Assembly (NCBI GenBank): GCA_024233215.1
Contig: JACKPW010000022.1
Coordinates: 36,495-100,494 of the forward strand
Direction of reading: 5' to 3'
Length of the DNA: 64,000 nt
Source of the DNA: Verrucomicrobiales bacterium
GTDB lineage: Bacteria; Verrucomicrobiota; Verrucomicrobiia; Limisphaerales; J093
Shown: in pieces, positions 18,553 to 27,389 of the stretch
How positions within the stretch are numbered: position 1 is the stretch's first letter
Layout of the letters: each line of letters begins with the position of its first letter
Notes under the pieces: generated by a model
The model's input: only the letters and a program-made list of their open reading frames with translations
The model's database searches: none
Told to the model about the DNA's origin: nothing
Position numbers and translations under genes: made by a program

Positions 18553-18825
18553 ATAGACGTAGCCATTTCGATGGTTTGCTTCTTCTCGCGGGGCAGGACA
18601 GGAACGCAACACCACCCGCCCGGCCTGCGGGGCACGCGGAAGAGCATCCGACCCTTCGACAGCGCTCGCACGCAACAACAGATGCCGCGCAACGCCTCGT
18701 ATAGACATGCGAGAAATACGACCCAGAGGGGACAGCCGATCTTCAGTTGCCAGCCTGGCGAGCCGCGTGGCTGGGTCGTGGCAGTCCTCTGGCAGGGGGC
18801 GCTCCACGGTCGAGTTCAGTAGAGA

Positions 18826-18996
18826 TCAAGCAACGGCCCGCAGGGGAACCGCGTTCCCGGTTAGGGCGTGGCGGTCCAGAAGGTCGATGATGCTCAGCAG
18901 CAGGACCGGCTTGTGGGGCCGTTCATGCGTGCCGCGCCTGTCGCGCCGCAGATTGTAGAGGCGCTCCAGCCAGTCGTTCCAGTCAGGTTGGCTCAT
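18826..18996 (-). pseudogene. N-terminal fragment of an HNH restriction endonuclease
   Basis: Starting at an ATG at 18996, the frame reads MSQPDWNDWLERLYNLRRDR, then THERPHKPVLLLSIIDLLDR and stops after 56 codons. The sequence 'PHKPVLLLSIIDLL' is the conserved N-terminal helix of the HNH family of predicted restriction endonucleases (COG3440-like), whose full length is about 300 residues with the HNH nuclease at the C-terminus. The catalytic domain is missing here, so this is a truncated remnant. Confidence 0.6.
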
Positions 18997-19225
18997 CGAT
19001 CCAAGAACCGCCCGCCCGGGGAGCAAATCCGCCAGGGCTGCTTCCGGCCGATGTCCCGGAAAGCGGCGGTGTCGGTGAAGCGCGAAATGCTACTGTTATT
19101 CCGGGCCTTCGAACGAGGCCCGAAAACTTGCAAGAATGCTCGCAGGTGATTGGGTGACAGCGCGTTGAGCGGCGCACCTGCGGGTCTTGTCTCCTGGCCT
19201 GGCCCGACGGTATCATCCCGTCTCA

Positions 19226-19786
19226 ATGAGCGAAGTAACCCGGCTGCTGGATGCCGTGGAACGTGGCGAACCCCAGGCCGCGGAGGAGTTGCTGCCGCTT
19301 GTCTACGAAGAGCTAAGGAGGCTGGCAGCTCACAAGATGTCCGCTGAACCAGCCGGCCAGACCCTGCAGGCCACGGCGCTGGTCCACGAAGCCTGGCTGC
19401 GGCTGGAAGGAGAGGGGCATCCCTGGCGAAACCGGCGCCACTTCTTCACCGCGGCCGCCGAGGCGATGCGTCGTATCCTGATCGAACGGGCCCGCAGGAA
19501 GCTCAGGGACAAACACGGCGCGGGTCTGCAGCGCGTGCCACTTGAGGCGATCGACGTGGCGCGAGAGCAGCACCCGGAGGCGGTCCAATTCGTGCACGAG
19601 GCAATCGAGCGGCTCGCGGAGCGCGAGCCAGTGACGGCGGAATTGATCAAACTCCGGTTCTTTGCGGGCATTCCCAACGAGCAGGCTGCCAGGACGCTGG
19701 GACTGTCAGATCGAACGGCCCGACGCCACTGGGCCTATGCACGGGCCTGGCTGGTCGCGGAGCTTCGCAGGATGGAGAGCGAATGA
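19226..19786 (+). CDS. ECF-type RNA polymerase sigma factor
   Basis: The 186-residue product starts at the ATG at 19226 (MSEVTRLLDAVERGEPQAAE). Region 2 (LVYEELRRLAAHKMSAE, TALVHEAWLRLEG, HFFTAAAEAMRRILIERAR) is the pattern of the Sigma70_ECF group common in Planctomycetota and Verrucomicrobiota. Region 4 (LIKLRFFAGIPNEQAARTLG then LSDRTARRHWAYARAWL) is the DNA-binding helix-turn-helix. The factor directs RNA polymerase to promoters I cannot identify here. The Ser/Thr kinase gene follows 106 bases downstream in the same direction, the standard arrangement in which the kinase is thought to control the sigma factor; no anti-sigma gene is present. Confidence 0.92.
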   Translation: MSEVTRLLDAVERGEPQAAEELLPLVYEELRRLAAHKMSAEPAGQTLQATALVHEAWLRLEGEGHPWRNRRHFFTAAAEAMRRILIERARRKLRDKHGAGLQRVPLEAIDVAREQHPEAVQFVHEAIERLAEREPVTAELIKLRFFAGIPNEQAARTLGLSDRTARRHWAYARAWLVAELRRMESE

Positions 19787-19856
19787 CTCCATCAGCCTCG
19801 CGAAGGTCCGCCGCAGGCTTGGCGATGGCCGCGGCACGCAAGGCCGGCAAATTCTG

Positions 19857-19887
19857 GTGGCCGGTTTTGCCGGTTCCTCGTCGCGTT
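19857..19887 (+). repeat. Left copy of a short direct repeat flanking the kinase gene
   Basis: The 16-mer GTGGCCGGTTTTGCCG at 19857-19872 is exactly repeated at 23960-23975, with partial similarity (GTCGCG) continuing for about 15 more bases. The copies lie on either side of the Ser/Thr kinase gene. Confidence 0.4.
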
Positions 19888-19892
19888 AATGG

Positions 19893-22800
19893 ATGAGCCG
19901 AGCATGTAGTCTGATTGTGAAGAAGCCATTCGCCACGGAAATGGAGTTGTTCACCAGGGCCCTTGAACTGCCGTGGGATGCGCGGGCCGCTTTCCTCCAG
20001 GACGCCTGTGCGGGGGACACCACTCTGCTGCATCGTATCGATCTCCTGATTCAAGCACACGAGGCGGCGGACGGCGTCCTGCCGGACCAGCCGTTGGCAA
20101 GCGAGTCTGCCGAGCGACCCGGCACCCAGATCGGTCGTTACAAGTTGCTGGAGCAGATCGGTGAAGGGGGATTCGGCGTCGTCTGGATGGCCGAACAGGA
20201 GGAACCGGTCCGACGGAAGGTCGCCCTGAAGATCATCAAACTGGGCATGGACACCCGGCAAGTGATCGCCCGGTTCGAGGTAGAGCGGCAGGCCCTGGCA
20301 CTGATGGACCATCCGCACATCGCCAAGGTGTTCGATGCCGGAGCCACAGAGACAGGCCGCCCGTACTTCGTCATGGAACTCGTCCGGGGTGTCCCGATCA
20401 CCGAGTTCTGCGACCAGAATCACCTGTCCATCAGGCAACGGCTCGAAGCCTTCGTCCCCGTCTGTCACGCCATCCAACACGCCCATCAGAAAGGTGTCAT
20501 CCATCGCGACCTCAAGCCGTCCAATATCCTCGTCACCTTGGATGACGGGGTCGCCCACCCGATGGTCATCGATTTCGGCGTGGCCAAGGCGATCAATCAC
20601 CGCCTCACTGAGAAGACCCTGTACACCAGTTTTGCGCAGATGATCGGCACGCCGGCCTACATGAGCCCCGAACAGGCCGAGATGAGCAGACAGGACGTGG
20701 ATACCCGCAGCGACATCTACTCACTCGGGATCTTGCTTTACGAACTGCTCACCGGGACAACCCCGTTCCCGGAGGCGCGACTGCGGGAGGCCGGATTTGA
20801 AGAGATTCGGCGGATCATCCGAGAGGAAGAGCCTGAGCGGCCATCCACGCGGGTGAGCACGATGCGCGGGGAGGTATTGGCACGGCTGGCGAGGAACCGA
20901 GAGAGCCGGCCAGAGGCGCTTGGGCGGTTCGTGCGGGGGGATCTGGATTGGATCGTGATGAAGGCGCTGGAGAAGGACCGGAGTCGCCGCTATGGGACGG
21001 CAAGTGAGTTGGCGGCGGACCTTGCGCGGCATCTGCACCACGAGCCCGTATTGGCATCCCCACCACGCCTGCGCTACCAGTTGGGCAAGTTCGTTCGTCG
21101 GCATCGCACCAGCGTAATCGCCGCGGCGGCAGTCACGATGGTGCTCGTGGTTGCGGTGATTCTCAGCACTCTGCTGGCAATGTGGGCCCTGAAAGCAGAG
21201 AAGGAGGCACAGGGGTTGTACAAAAGTGAGCAGACCGCGCGACAACAAGCGGACCAGGAGCGTGAGCGCGCCAACGTCAACGCGGCTGAAGCGGCACGCC
21301 AGGCTGAGGAGGCCAAGAAGCAGAATGCCATTGCAGAAGGCGTTCTTGAATTCCTGAAGACGGAAATCTTGGGGGCCGGTAATGCGTATACATCCGACTA
21401 CTCCGTGACACCCGACCTGACGCTGAAGGAGGTGCTTGCGCGCGCGGCGCAACATGTCGAAGAGAATCCACCAGACGAGCCGTTGGTTGAGGCATCGATC
21501 CGCGTGATGTTCGAGCTGATGCAGAATACGATCGGTAGCTATGCGGATGCGTTGAACAACCTGCGCCGGGCCCACGAGCTGCTGCTGAAGGAGCGCGGGC
21601 CGGACCACGTGGATACGCTCGAAGCCAGGAAAGCGCTCGGATGGGCGCTGTCATTTCGAGGGACACGGGAACAGCGCGAAGAGGCGGAGCAGCTGTTGCG
21701 TGAAGCCTACGACGGGTTCAGCCGAACACTTGGTGAGGCAGATCCCAGGACCATCGACAGTATGCTGGTCCTGGGTTTGCACTTCGGGAACCACGACTAC
21801 AACCTGTCGGAGGGCGGCGAACTGCTTCGAGACGCATATGCGCTGCACGTGGACCATTACGGTCCAGATCACGTGAGGACCCTGCACGCAGGTACATTTC
21901 TCGCCAACTTCCTTCTCAACTGCGGGTGCGAGGCTGAAGCGCGAGCATTCTCCAAGGAGCTTCTCAGCGGATTTCAAAAGCGGTTTGGCAATCGCGATGT
22001 GCGCGTAGTCAACATGATGACGCTAGTTGCTCGAGACCTTTGGCGGTGGGACGAAGACGTCCAGGCGGCCAAAACCATGCTCAAGACCGCACTCCCAATC
22101 TCGCGCGAGCTCATGGGGGACAACTATCCCACCGATGTGCTTCAGGACCAGCTGATCCGAGCGCTGCTTGCGGAAGGTAGTGCTGACCAGGCCCTCACGG
22201 CAGGGCAGATACTCGTTGACTCTTCCGTACGAACGCTAGGACCAGACCACCCCACCGTGCAAGACCGCGGGCGATGGATCGCGGGGATTCGCGCCCTTGC
22301 TGGGGATTGGCGAGGAACGGCAGAGGAATTTGAACGGCAGAGGGCTCTTGGTATTGTCAATGAACAGGCACTGGCCTACGAGATGTTGGCACGTTGCCTG
22401 GCTGGCGACACCGACGGTGTCGCGCCACTGTGGTCGATTCTCCGAAAGCGCGTCGAGACCGAACGGGCTTCAAGCGCCAGTGCTGCAGAAGCACTTGTGC
22501 TTCTCATGTTACCGTGCACACCAAACGAACGGGATATCGCCATCGCCACCGCGGAACGAGCGCAAGCCACTGAGACGGACGAAATCACCCGGGAAATCCT
22601 GGCGAGCATCCTTGCCTTCCGTCAGGGGCTTGGCTCACAAGCGCAAGAAGCTCTTGTGACGTTGCTCGGACGGGTGGATCTCGCGCCTCCCGTCGCGTGT
22701 GTTGCAGAATTCGTCTGCGCGGTGATCAGCCAACAGCTCGGTCACACTGCCGAGGCAAGGAAGGCCGCTGCCAAAGCCAAGATTATGCTCGATCTGCTGC

Positions 22801-23654
22801 TCCGCCCGGGTGAAATCAGCTTCGAGCAGAAGAGTTGGGGGGACTGGACCACTTTGGGGTGCTGCCTCGTCATTCGGCAAGAGGCCGAGGAGTTCATTCT
22901 CGGCAAGGCGGTTAGTGGAAAGATAACCGTGGAGTTTCTAGCCACGGCACGGAAGCGGTGGCAACCCGTGGAGGACCTCTTGCAGCAGGCAGACCGAGCA
23001 GCACGACATCAGGACTACACCCGGGCAGGAGTCGTGTACTCTGAAGTGCTGGAGCATCCTCTGTTCGATTTCGTGTCGGCCAGCATGCGAAGGACCAAGT
23101 TGGACCAAGCCATGGGAACAGTCTTCGTGCTGACAGGCGATCTGGAGCGCTACGATCGTCTCTGTCGTACGGCACTTGATCCCTCCCAGCCGCGTGGCGC
23201 GGTCTTCGTCGAACCGCTGCTACTATCCCCGACGGTCCCGTCGAACGATCTCAAGCAGCAGGCCCTCGGCCTTGTCCAGGCTTACGTTGATCGAGCGAAG
23301 CGGCGTTCTGAAGGTGTGCTCCATCCGTGGGCCCAGTGGATACAGGGCGCTGCCTTGTATCGTAACGGTCAACCTGAGAAGGCGTTGACGTTTCTGGAAC
23401 CAGCCATGCGATGCAGCCGAGAACCCATCGCAAACATTGCCACCGCACTTGGCGCACTGGCAGCACACATGTCAGGTGACAATGAAAAGGCCGAAGAGTA
23501 CCTCACCAACGCAGAGAAGAGCTTCGACGCTACGCTGGAGATCGGTGGTGGCGTGTTGAGGCCGACATGGCGCGATGACGCCCTCATCGAGGTATTCCTC
23601 CGGGAAGCGAGGCACGTCATCCGCGAAGGGCGGAGTGGGGAGAGTCCTCCGTAG
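19893..23654 (+). CDS. Membrane Ser/Thr protein kinase with TPR-like C-terminal region
   Basis: The 1253-residue product has a PknB-type kinase domain at about residues 83-380: glycine loop IGEGGFGVVW (89-98), Lys113 in VALKIIK, catalytic HRDLKPSN with Asp206, Asp227 of DFG, and YMSPEQ in the activation segment. All catalytic residues are present. The N-terminal 60 residues (ALELPWDARAAFLQDAC, IDLLIQAHE) are the usual lead of this subfamily. A membrane span at about 408-431 is followed by a Gln/Ala/Glu coiled coil and about 750 residues of TPR-like helices (e.g. YADALNNLRRAHELLLKERG), predicted outside the cytoplasm. It probably senses an external or envelope signal and acts on the ECF factor encoded just upstream. 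The start could instead be the ATG at 19941. Confidence 0.9.
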   Translation: MSRACSLIVKKPFATEMELFTRALELPWDARAAFLQDACAGDTTLLHRIDLLIQAHEAADGVLPDQPLASESAERPGTQIGRYKLLEQIGEGGFGVVWMAEQEEPVRRKVALKIIKLGMDTRQVIARFEVERQALALMDHPHIAKVFDAGATETGRPYFVMELVRGVPITEFCDQNHLSIRQRLEAFVPVCHAIQHAHQKGVIHRDLKPSNILVTLDDGVAHPMVIDFGVAKAINHRLTEKTLYTSFAQMIGTPAYMSPEQAEMSRQDVDTRSDIYSLGILLYELLTGTTPFPEARLREAGFEEIRRIIREEEPERPSTRVSTMRGEVLARLARNRESRPEALGRFVRGDLDWIVMKALEKDRSRRYGTASELAADLARHLHHEPVLASPPRLRYQLGKFVRRHRTSVIAAAAVTMVLVVAVILSTLLAMWALKAEKEAQGLYKSEQTARQQADQERERANVNAAEAARQAEEAKKQNAIAEGVLEFLKTEILGAGNAYTSDYSVTPDLTLKEVLARAAQHVEENPPDEPLVEASIRVMFELMQNTIGSYADALNNLRRAHELLLKERGPDHVDTLEARKALGWALSFRGTREQREEAEQLLREAYDGFSRTLGEADPRTIDSMLVLGLHFGNHDYNLSEGGELLRDAYALHVDHYGPDHVRTLHAGTFLANFLLNCGCEAEARAFSKELLSGFQKRFGNRDVRVVNMMTLVARDLWRWDEDVQAAKTMLKTALPISRELMGDNYPTDVLQDQLIRALLAEGSADQALTAGQILVDSSVRTLGPDHPTVQDRGRWIAGIRALAGDWRGTAEEFERQRALGIVNEQALAYEMLARCLAGDTDGVAPLWSILRKRVETERASSASAAEALVLLMLPCTPNERDIAIATAERAQATETDEITREILASILAFRQGLGSQAQEALVTLLGRVDLAPPVACVAEFVCAVISQQLGHTAEARKAAAKAKIMLDLLLRPGEISFEQKSWGDWTTLGCCLVIRQEAEEFILGKAVSGKITVEFLATARKRWQPVEDLLQQADRAARHQDYTRAGVVYSEVLEHPLFDFVSASMRRTKLDQAMGTVFVLTGDLERYDRLCRTALDPSQPRGAVFVEPLLLSPTVPSNDLKQQALGLVQAYVDRAKRRSEGVLHPWAQWIQGAALYRNGQPEKALTFLEPAMRCSREPIANIATALGALAAHMSGDNEKAEEYLTNAEKSFDATLEIGGGVLRPTWRDDALIEVFLREARHVIREGRSGESPP

Positions 23655-24162
23655 GATTGGGTGACTGCCCTCGCGGCTTAACACCACCGGTCGGCCCGTC
23701 CCGGAACCAGCTGACGCCTTCAATATCTGAGGGTCTCGCTGTCCGCGATAGGTTGACAAGTCTTCAGTCGCAGTAATCCGGGCATCAAGGCCCGACACCT
23801 ACCGGTCCATTCTCCGGTGCCACCCTCCGCGTGCTCCAGGGTTGGCCACGATGTTCTGGACGCCGGGTGGTTCGACGTTTCCCAATGAGGCAATGCGCAG
23901 CTCCATACTACTTTCGTCGTCGTCCTCTATCGACCGAGGCACTCCATTTCCGAAAACTCGTGGCCGGTTTTGCCGCCGAATGTCGCGCTTATAGTTGGAA
24001 CCAGATGGGGTAGTGCGCCATGAAACCGTCCTTCCGCAATCACGCGTCCGCAGGGCTGCAGCATTTCTGTGACCAATCCGTACGCGCGGTCGCGGCTCCT
24101 CGACGAACTCGCAATAGGGCTGCTGGTGGGGGAGACATAAAACTTAGCCAAGTTGCATCGAA
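23655..24162. other. Intergenic stretch carrying the right copy of the direct repeat
   Basis: About 500 bases without a convincing gene. It contains the second copy of the 16-mer GTGGCCGGTTTTGCCG at 23960-23975. A 74-codon minus-strand frame (23927-24151) covers the repeat but has no recognisable domain. No clear terminator after the kinase gene was found. Confidence 0.45.
23960..23990 (+). repeat. Right copy of the direct repeat flanking the kinase gene
   Basis: The 16-mer GTGGCCGGTTTTGCCG at 23960-23975 matches 19857-19872 exactly, followed by loosely similar sequence including GTCGCG. It lies about 300 bases after the kinase stop. Confidence 0.4.
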
Positions 24163-26769
24163 ATGAATAGAGACAGCGTAAACCGGTTCACTCTTCTCAC
24201 CGCGGCGGCGGTTATTGCTTCGTGGCCCTTGTGGGGGGGGGACGACCCGACATTCATCGCGATAACGGACACGCCGCTAAGCCAACAGCACCTCTTCAGC
24301 GCAGCTTGGGGCGATTACGACGGGGACGGATTCCAAGACCTCCTGTGCGTGGACTCATTTCCGCGGGCGGACAACCAGGCGCAACTCCTCCTTTTCAAAA
24401 ACGAAGGGAACGGGGCCTTCGTCAAGAGCACGTTAGATCCGTCCCTCTTGCCGGCCAGTTCATCCCCAGGGCCGTCAACGAGCGGGGCAACGTGGGGCGA
24501 CTTCGATAACGACGGGCGCCTCGATATTCTCGTCAACGGAGGGGGGTATTTTTACAACACGAGGGCGGCGTCGGTCGTGCTGCGCCAGGAAGAAGACAAC
24601 ACATTTGCCCCCTCGCCGCCCGCACCATTCCGGTCAGGCTACAGCTACTCCGGCCTCTGGGCCGACTTTGACGGCGACGGCCTGCTGGATGTCTTCACCC
24701 CGCATTGGGACAGCGGTTCTACGACAGACGCGCTGTTTCAGAATACGGGTGACGGGTGGTTTATCGATACGGAGGCTCCGGGGATTGACCAGGCGAATGA
24801 CAATCCATCCTCCGTGCTTGCGGCAACGTGCGGCGATTTCGACGGAGACGGCGATCCCGATATCATCGCGACCACGGTGGATCCCACGCTGGCGCGAATG
24901 TACGTCAACAACGGGGATCTGAGTTTTGCAGGGCGTCCTCTAATGCCCGACTGGGCGGGGCAGGGTTTTGGGGGTGGGGTGGCTGCAGCGGATTATGACA
25001 ACGACGGGGATCTGGACTTTCTGAGCGTTGGCAAGAGCGGAGCGGACGACTGGAGTTGCGCTTGCAGCGGTAAACAGGAAGGGTACTGCCAGCTCTGGCG
25101 CAACGACGGCACGGGGAATTTCGACAAGGTGATCGCCGGAGAACTCGGGAATTCGGATACGATCGGTGCAGACGGAGCAACGTGGGCGGATTACAACAAC
25201 GACGGGTGGCAGGATGTGCTGCTCATCCGCAGTATTCACAGCAACGGGCAGGAGAGGGATCCCGGGAATCTGCTCTACCGAAACAACGGAGACGGGACCT
25301 TCTCCAAGGTGACGGAGGGTCCTGTGGTCAACGAGGAGGGCGACGCCGAGGCGGGGGCATGGGCGGACTTTGACAACGACGGGGACATGGATTTGTTCGT
25401 GGCCAACTATCGGTGGGAGGGGGAAGGTGTGGCGCTTGGCAGTGGGCAGTTTCCCACCCTGTACCGCAATGAAGGCAACGGAAACCACTGGTTGAAATGC
25501 GCGCTCACCGGGATGACCAGCAATCGCGATGCCATTGGCGCGAAGGTGCGCGTCCGGGCCAGCATCAATGGCCAGGGGGTCTGGCAAATGCGGGAGATCC
25601 GTTCGAACACGGGGTGGTTTGCCGCGCAGAATGACATGCGGCCCCATCTCGGACTGGGCGACGCCGTCGTGGCCGAATCCGTGCGGATCGAGTGGCCTTC
25701 GGGCGTCGTCCAGGAATTCAGCAACGTAGCCGCAGACCAAATCCTCACTGTTGTCGAACCGATCGGGCTTAATCTCGACAACCTGGGCCAGCTCTCATGG
25801 CACTCCACCACAGGTCGCGAGTTCAATTGTGAAAGCGCCCCCAGCCTGGATGGCCCTTGGAGTCCACTGGACGAGCCGGTCGAAGTCGATGGCACCCTGC
25901 GGACTGCGGCCATCCAAACTGAGGCGGCTGTTCACTTCTACCGACTGCAACACAGCCTCCTGCCTCCCGTTCCGCACAATCCCAGCCCCGACAAGCTGGC
26001 TTGGCTACGGCCGGGCACATTCATGATGGGTAGTCCCGAGAGCGAACCCGAACGCGAGTCCATCCTGGCCACGACCGGCTACGGTGACGAAACGCTGCAT
26101 GAAGTGACCCTGACAGAAAGCTTCTGGATCTCCCGTTTCGAGACCACCCAGCCCGACTTTCTGGACTTGATGGGGTCGAATCCGAGCACCTTCACCGGCC
26201 CGGGAGATCAACCGGTGGACAGCGTCACGTGGCATGAGGCAGTGGCTTACTGCGAAGCGTTGACGGCGCGGGAGGAGGAGGCGGCGCGGTTGCCGGAAGG
26301 CTATGTGTATCGGCTTCCCACCGAGGCGGAGTGGGAATACGCCTGCCGGGCGGGAACGAGTACTGCGCTCTGGCTGGGCGATGAACTCCGGTCGCGCCAG
26401 GCGAACTTCGATGGGACCCGCGAGTACTCCGGGACCGCGGGAGGCACCGTGGAGAACCCGGGGGGCGCCAATACGACTCGGGCGATTCCGACCGGCTTGA
26501 CAATCTACCCAGCCAACCGGCGGGCGCTGTCAGACATGATCGGGAATCTCAGCGAATGGTGCCTGGACCGCATGGACCACTATCCAGGCAGCCCGGTGAC
26601 CGATCCCTATGTGCCCGGGCCAAGCGAGGAGCAAGGGGCGGTCTTACGGGGAGGAGCGTGGGGGGATCCGGGCTCCGCGTGTCGGAGTGCGGCTCGGGAT
26701 TACCTGGCCCCGTCAGCGCGTGACAGCCACGTGGGCTTCCGAGTAGTGCTCGGGAAGCCGCTTCAGTGA
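24163..26769 (+). CDS. Secreted FG-GAP/ASPIC protein fused to an FGE-sulfatase domain
   Basis: An 868-residue protein with an N-terminal signal (LLTAAAVIASWPLWGG). Residues 40-430 contain FG-GAP/VCBS calcium-loop repeats such as GDYDGDGFQDLLC, GDFDNDGRLDILV, ADFDGDGLLDVF and ADFDNDGDMDLFV. Residues 445-530 match ASPIC/UnbV: HWLKCALTG, IGAKVRVRA, GLGDAVVAESVRIEWPSG. A YR-type Verrucomicrobial domain (FNCESAPSLDGPW ... HFYRLQ) follows. The last 250 residues are a formylglycine-generating-enzyme-like (SUMF1) domain: PGTFMMGSPESE, YRLPTEAEWEYACRAGT, GNLSEWCLDR, LRGGAWGD and GFRVVLG. Only one Cys (CRSAARD) is seen where true FGE has a catalytic pair, so it is probably a binding rather than a formylglycine-forming domain. 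It reads through a run of nine G at 24233-24241 without a break. Confidence 0.88.
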   Translation: MNRDSVNRFTLLTAAAVIASWPLWGGDDPTFIAITDTPLSQQHLFSAAWGDYDGDGFQDLLCVDSFPRADNQAQLLLFKNEGNGAFVKSTLDPSLLPASSSPGPSTSGATWGDFDNDGRLDILVNGGGYFYNTRAASVVLRQEEDNTFAPSPPAPFRSGYSYSGLWADFDGDGLLDVFTPHWDSGSTTDALFQNTGDGWFIDTEAPGIDQANDNPSSVLAATCGDFDGDGDPDIIATTVDPTLARMYVNNGDLSFAGRPLMPDWAGQGFGGGVAAADYDNDGDLDFLSVGKSGADDWSCACSGKQEGYCQLWRNDGTGNFDKVIAGELGNSDTIGADGATWADYNNDGWQDVLLIRSIHSNGQERDPGNLLYRNNGDGTFSKVTEGPVVNEEGDAEAGAWADFDNDGDMDLFVANYRWEGEGVALGSGQFPTLYRNEGNGNHWLKCALTGMTSNRDAIGAKVRVRASINGQGVWQMREIRSNTGWFAAQNDMRPHLGLGDAVVAESVRIEWPSGVVQEFSNVAADQILTVVEPIGLNLDNLGQLSWHSTTGREFNCESAPSLDGPWSPLDEPVEVDGTLRTAAIQTEAAVHFYRLQHSLLPPVPHNPSPDKLAWLRPGTFMMGSPESEPERESILATTGYGDETLHEVTLTESFWISRFETTQPDFLDLMGSNPSTFTGPGDQPVDSVTWHEAVAYCEALTAREEEAARLPEGYVYRLPTEAEWEYACRAGTSTALWLGDELRSRQANFDGTREYSGTAGGTVENPGGANTTRAIPTGLTIYPANRRALSDMIGNLSEWCLDRMDHYPGSPVTDPYVPGPSEEQGAVLRGGAWGDPGSACRSAARDYLAPSARDSHVGFRVVLGKPLQ

Positions 26770-26887
26770 GGAACCGTTCTCTTCCCCTCTCAATCACCCA
26801 GACCTCAGTGAACGACATCCGAGGAACCGTCGCGGAATGACGAAGACGCGAGGGGTTGGCGAAGGCTGGCCCCTTTTTCCCGTGAGA

Positions 26888-27160
26888 TTATGACTTTTCT
26901 TGGCTGCTGGAATCTCTCAGCACAGCCGACGCCCTCTCCCGATCCTTGCGCCAAGTCTTCGCGGTCATCCGCTGCAGAATCTCCCGCGCTTCTTCGATGG
27001 CGGACTTTCGGACGCCCTCACCCAGCATCTTCGGCATCGCCTGGAGGATCGCCTGCCGGAAATCCTCGTGGCCGGGCCGGAAGTAGTGCTTCAGATCGAC
27101 ATCCTGCCACTTGAGTTCGCAGCAGTCATCCCGGCGCAGCGCCGTGCACAGCCGCCGATC
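26888..27160 (-). pseudogene. Decayed coding fragment, possibly phage-derived
   Basis: One minus-strand frame without a start gives CCELKWQDVDLKHYFRPG, HEDFRQAILQAMPKMLGEG, then EEAREILQRMTAKTWRKDR and ends at TAA 26890-26888. Protein-like helical composition and conserved-looking Trp/Asp positions suggest a genuine C-terminal fragment of about 85 residues. I do not recognise the family. Its position directly after tail-fibre-like debris on the same strand suggests a phage origin. Confidence 0.35.
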
Positions 27161-27360
27161 CAGCGTCCGTCACTTCCGCCAGGGTGTGGGTGTGAGCGTC
27201 CACGTCCGGGACATCCCAGACGTAACTGCCCGTGTGGCGCTTGAAGGATCGCTGGCGACAGCCGCCGGTTCGATCTGCTGCCATGTGCCCGGAGTTCCGG
27301 CCGCGGTGCAGACCCATTCCCCGCCCAGGGGGCGCGAGTATGGACTGGGTGTTTCTGAGG
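27126..27360 (-). pseudogene. Phage tail-fibre-like debris, frameshifted
   Basis: One minus-strand frame has LGGEWVCTAAGTPGTWQQIE, a motif common near the end of phage fibre proteins ('G..vCt.AGtPGtW'). A second, offset frame has VDAHTHTLAEVTDAGSAA, the 'HTHTlaqVtDaGtaA' linker of fibre and head-decoration proteins. The two join through a frame change near 27245. No complete gene remains. It lies just downstream of the beta-helix-like giant gene. Confidence 0.5.
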
Positions 27361-27389
27361 CAGTCGGTCCACACCGTACCGAAGCACGC

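Noticed and set aside
26041..26769. Diversity-generating retroelement target, because of the FGE-like C-terminus
   Set aside because: No template repeat or matching reverse transcriptase nearby; the only reverse transcriptase is a group II intron maturase 24 kb away.
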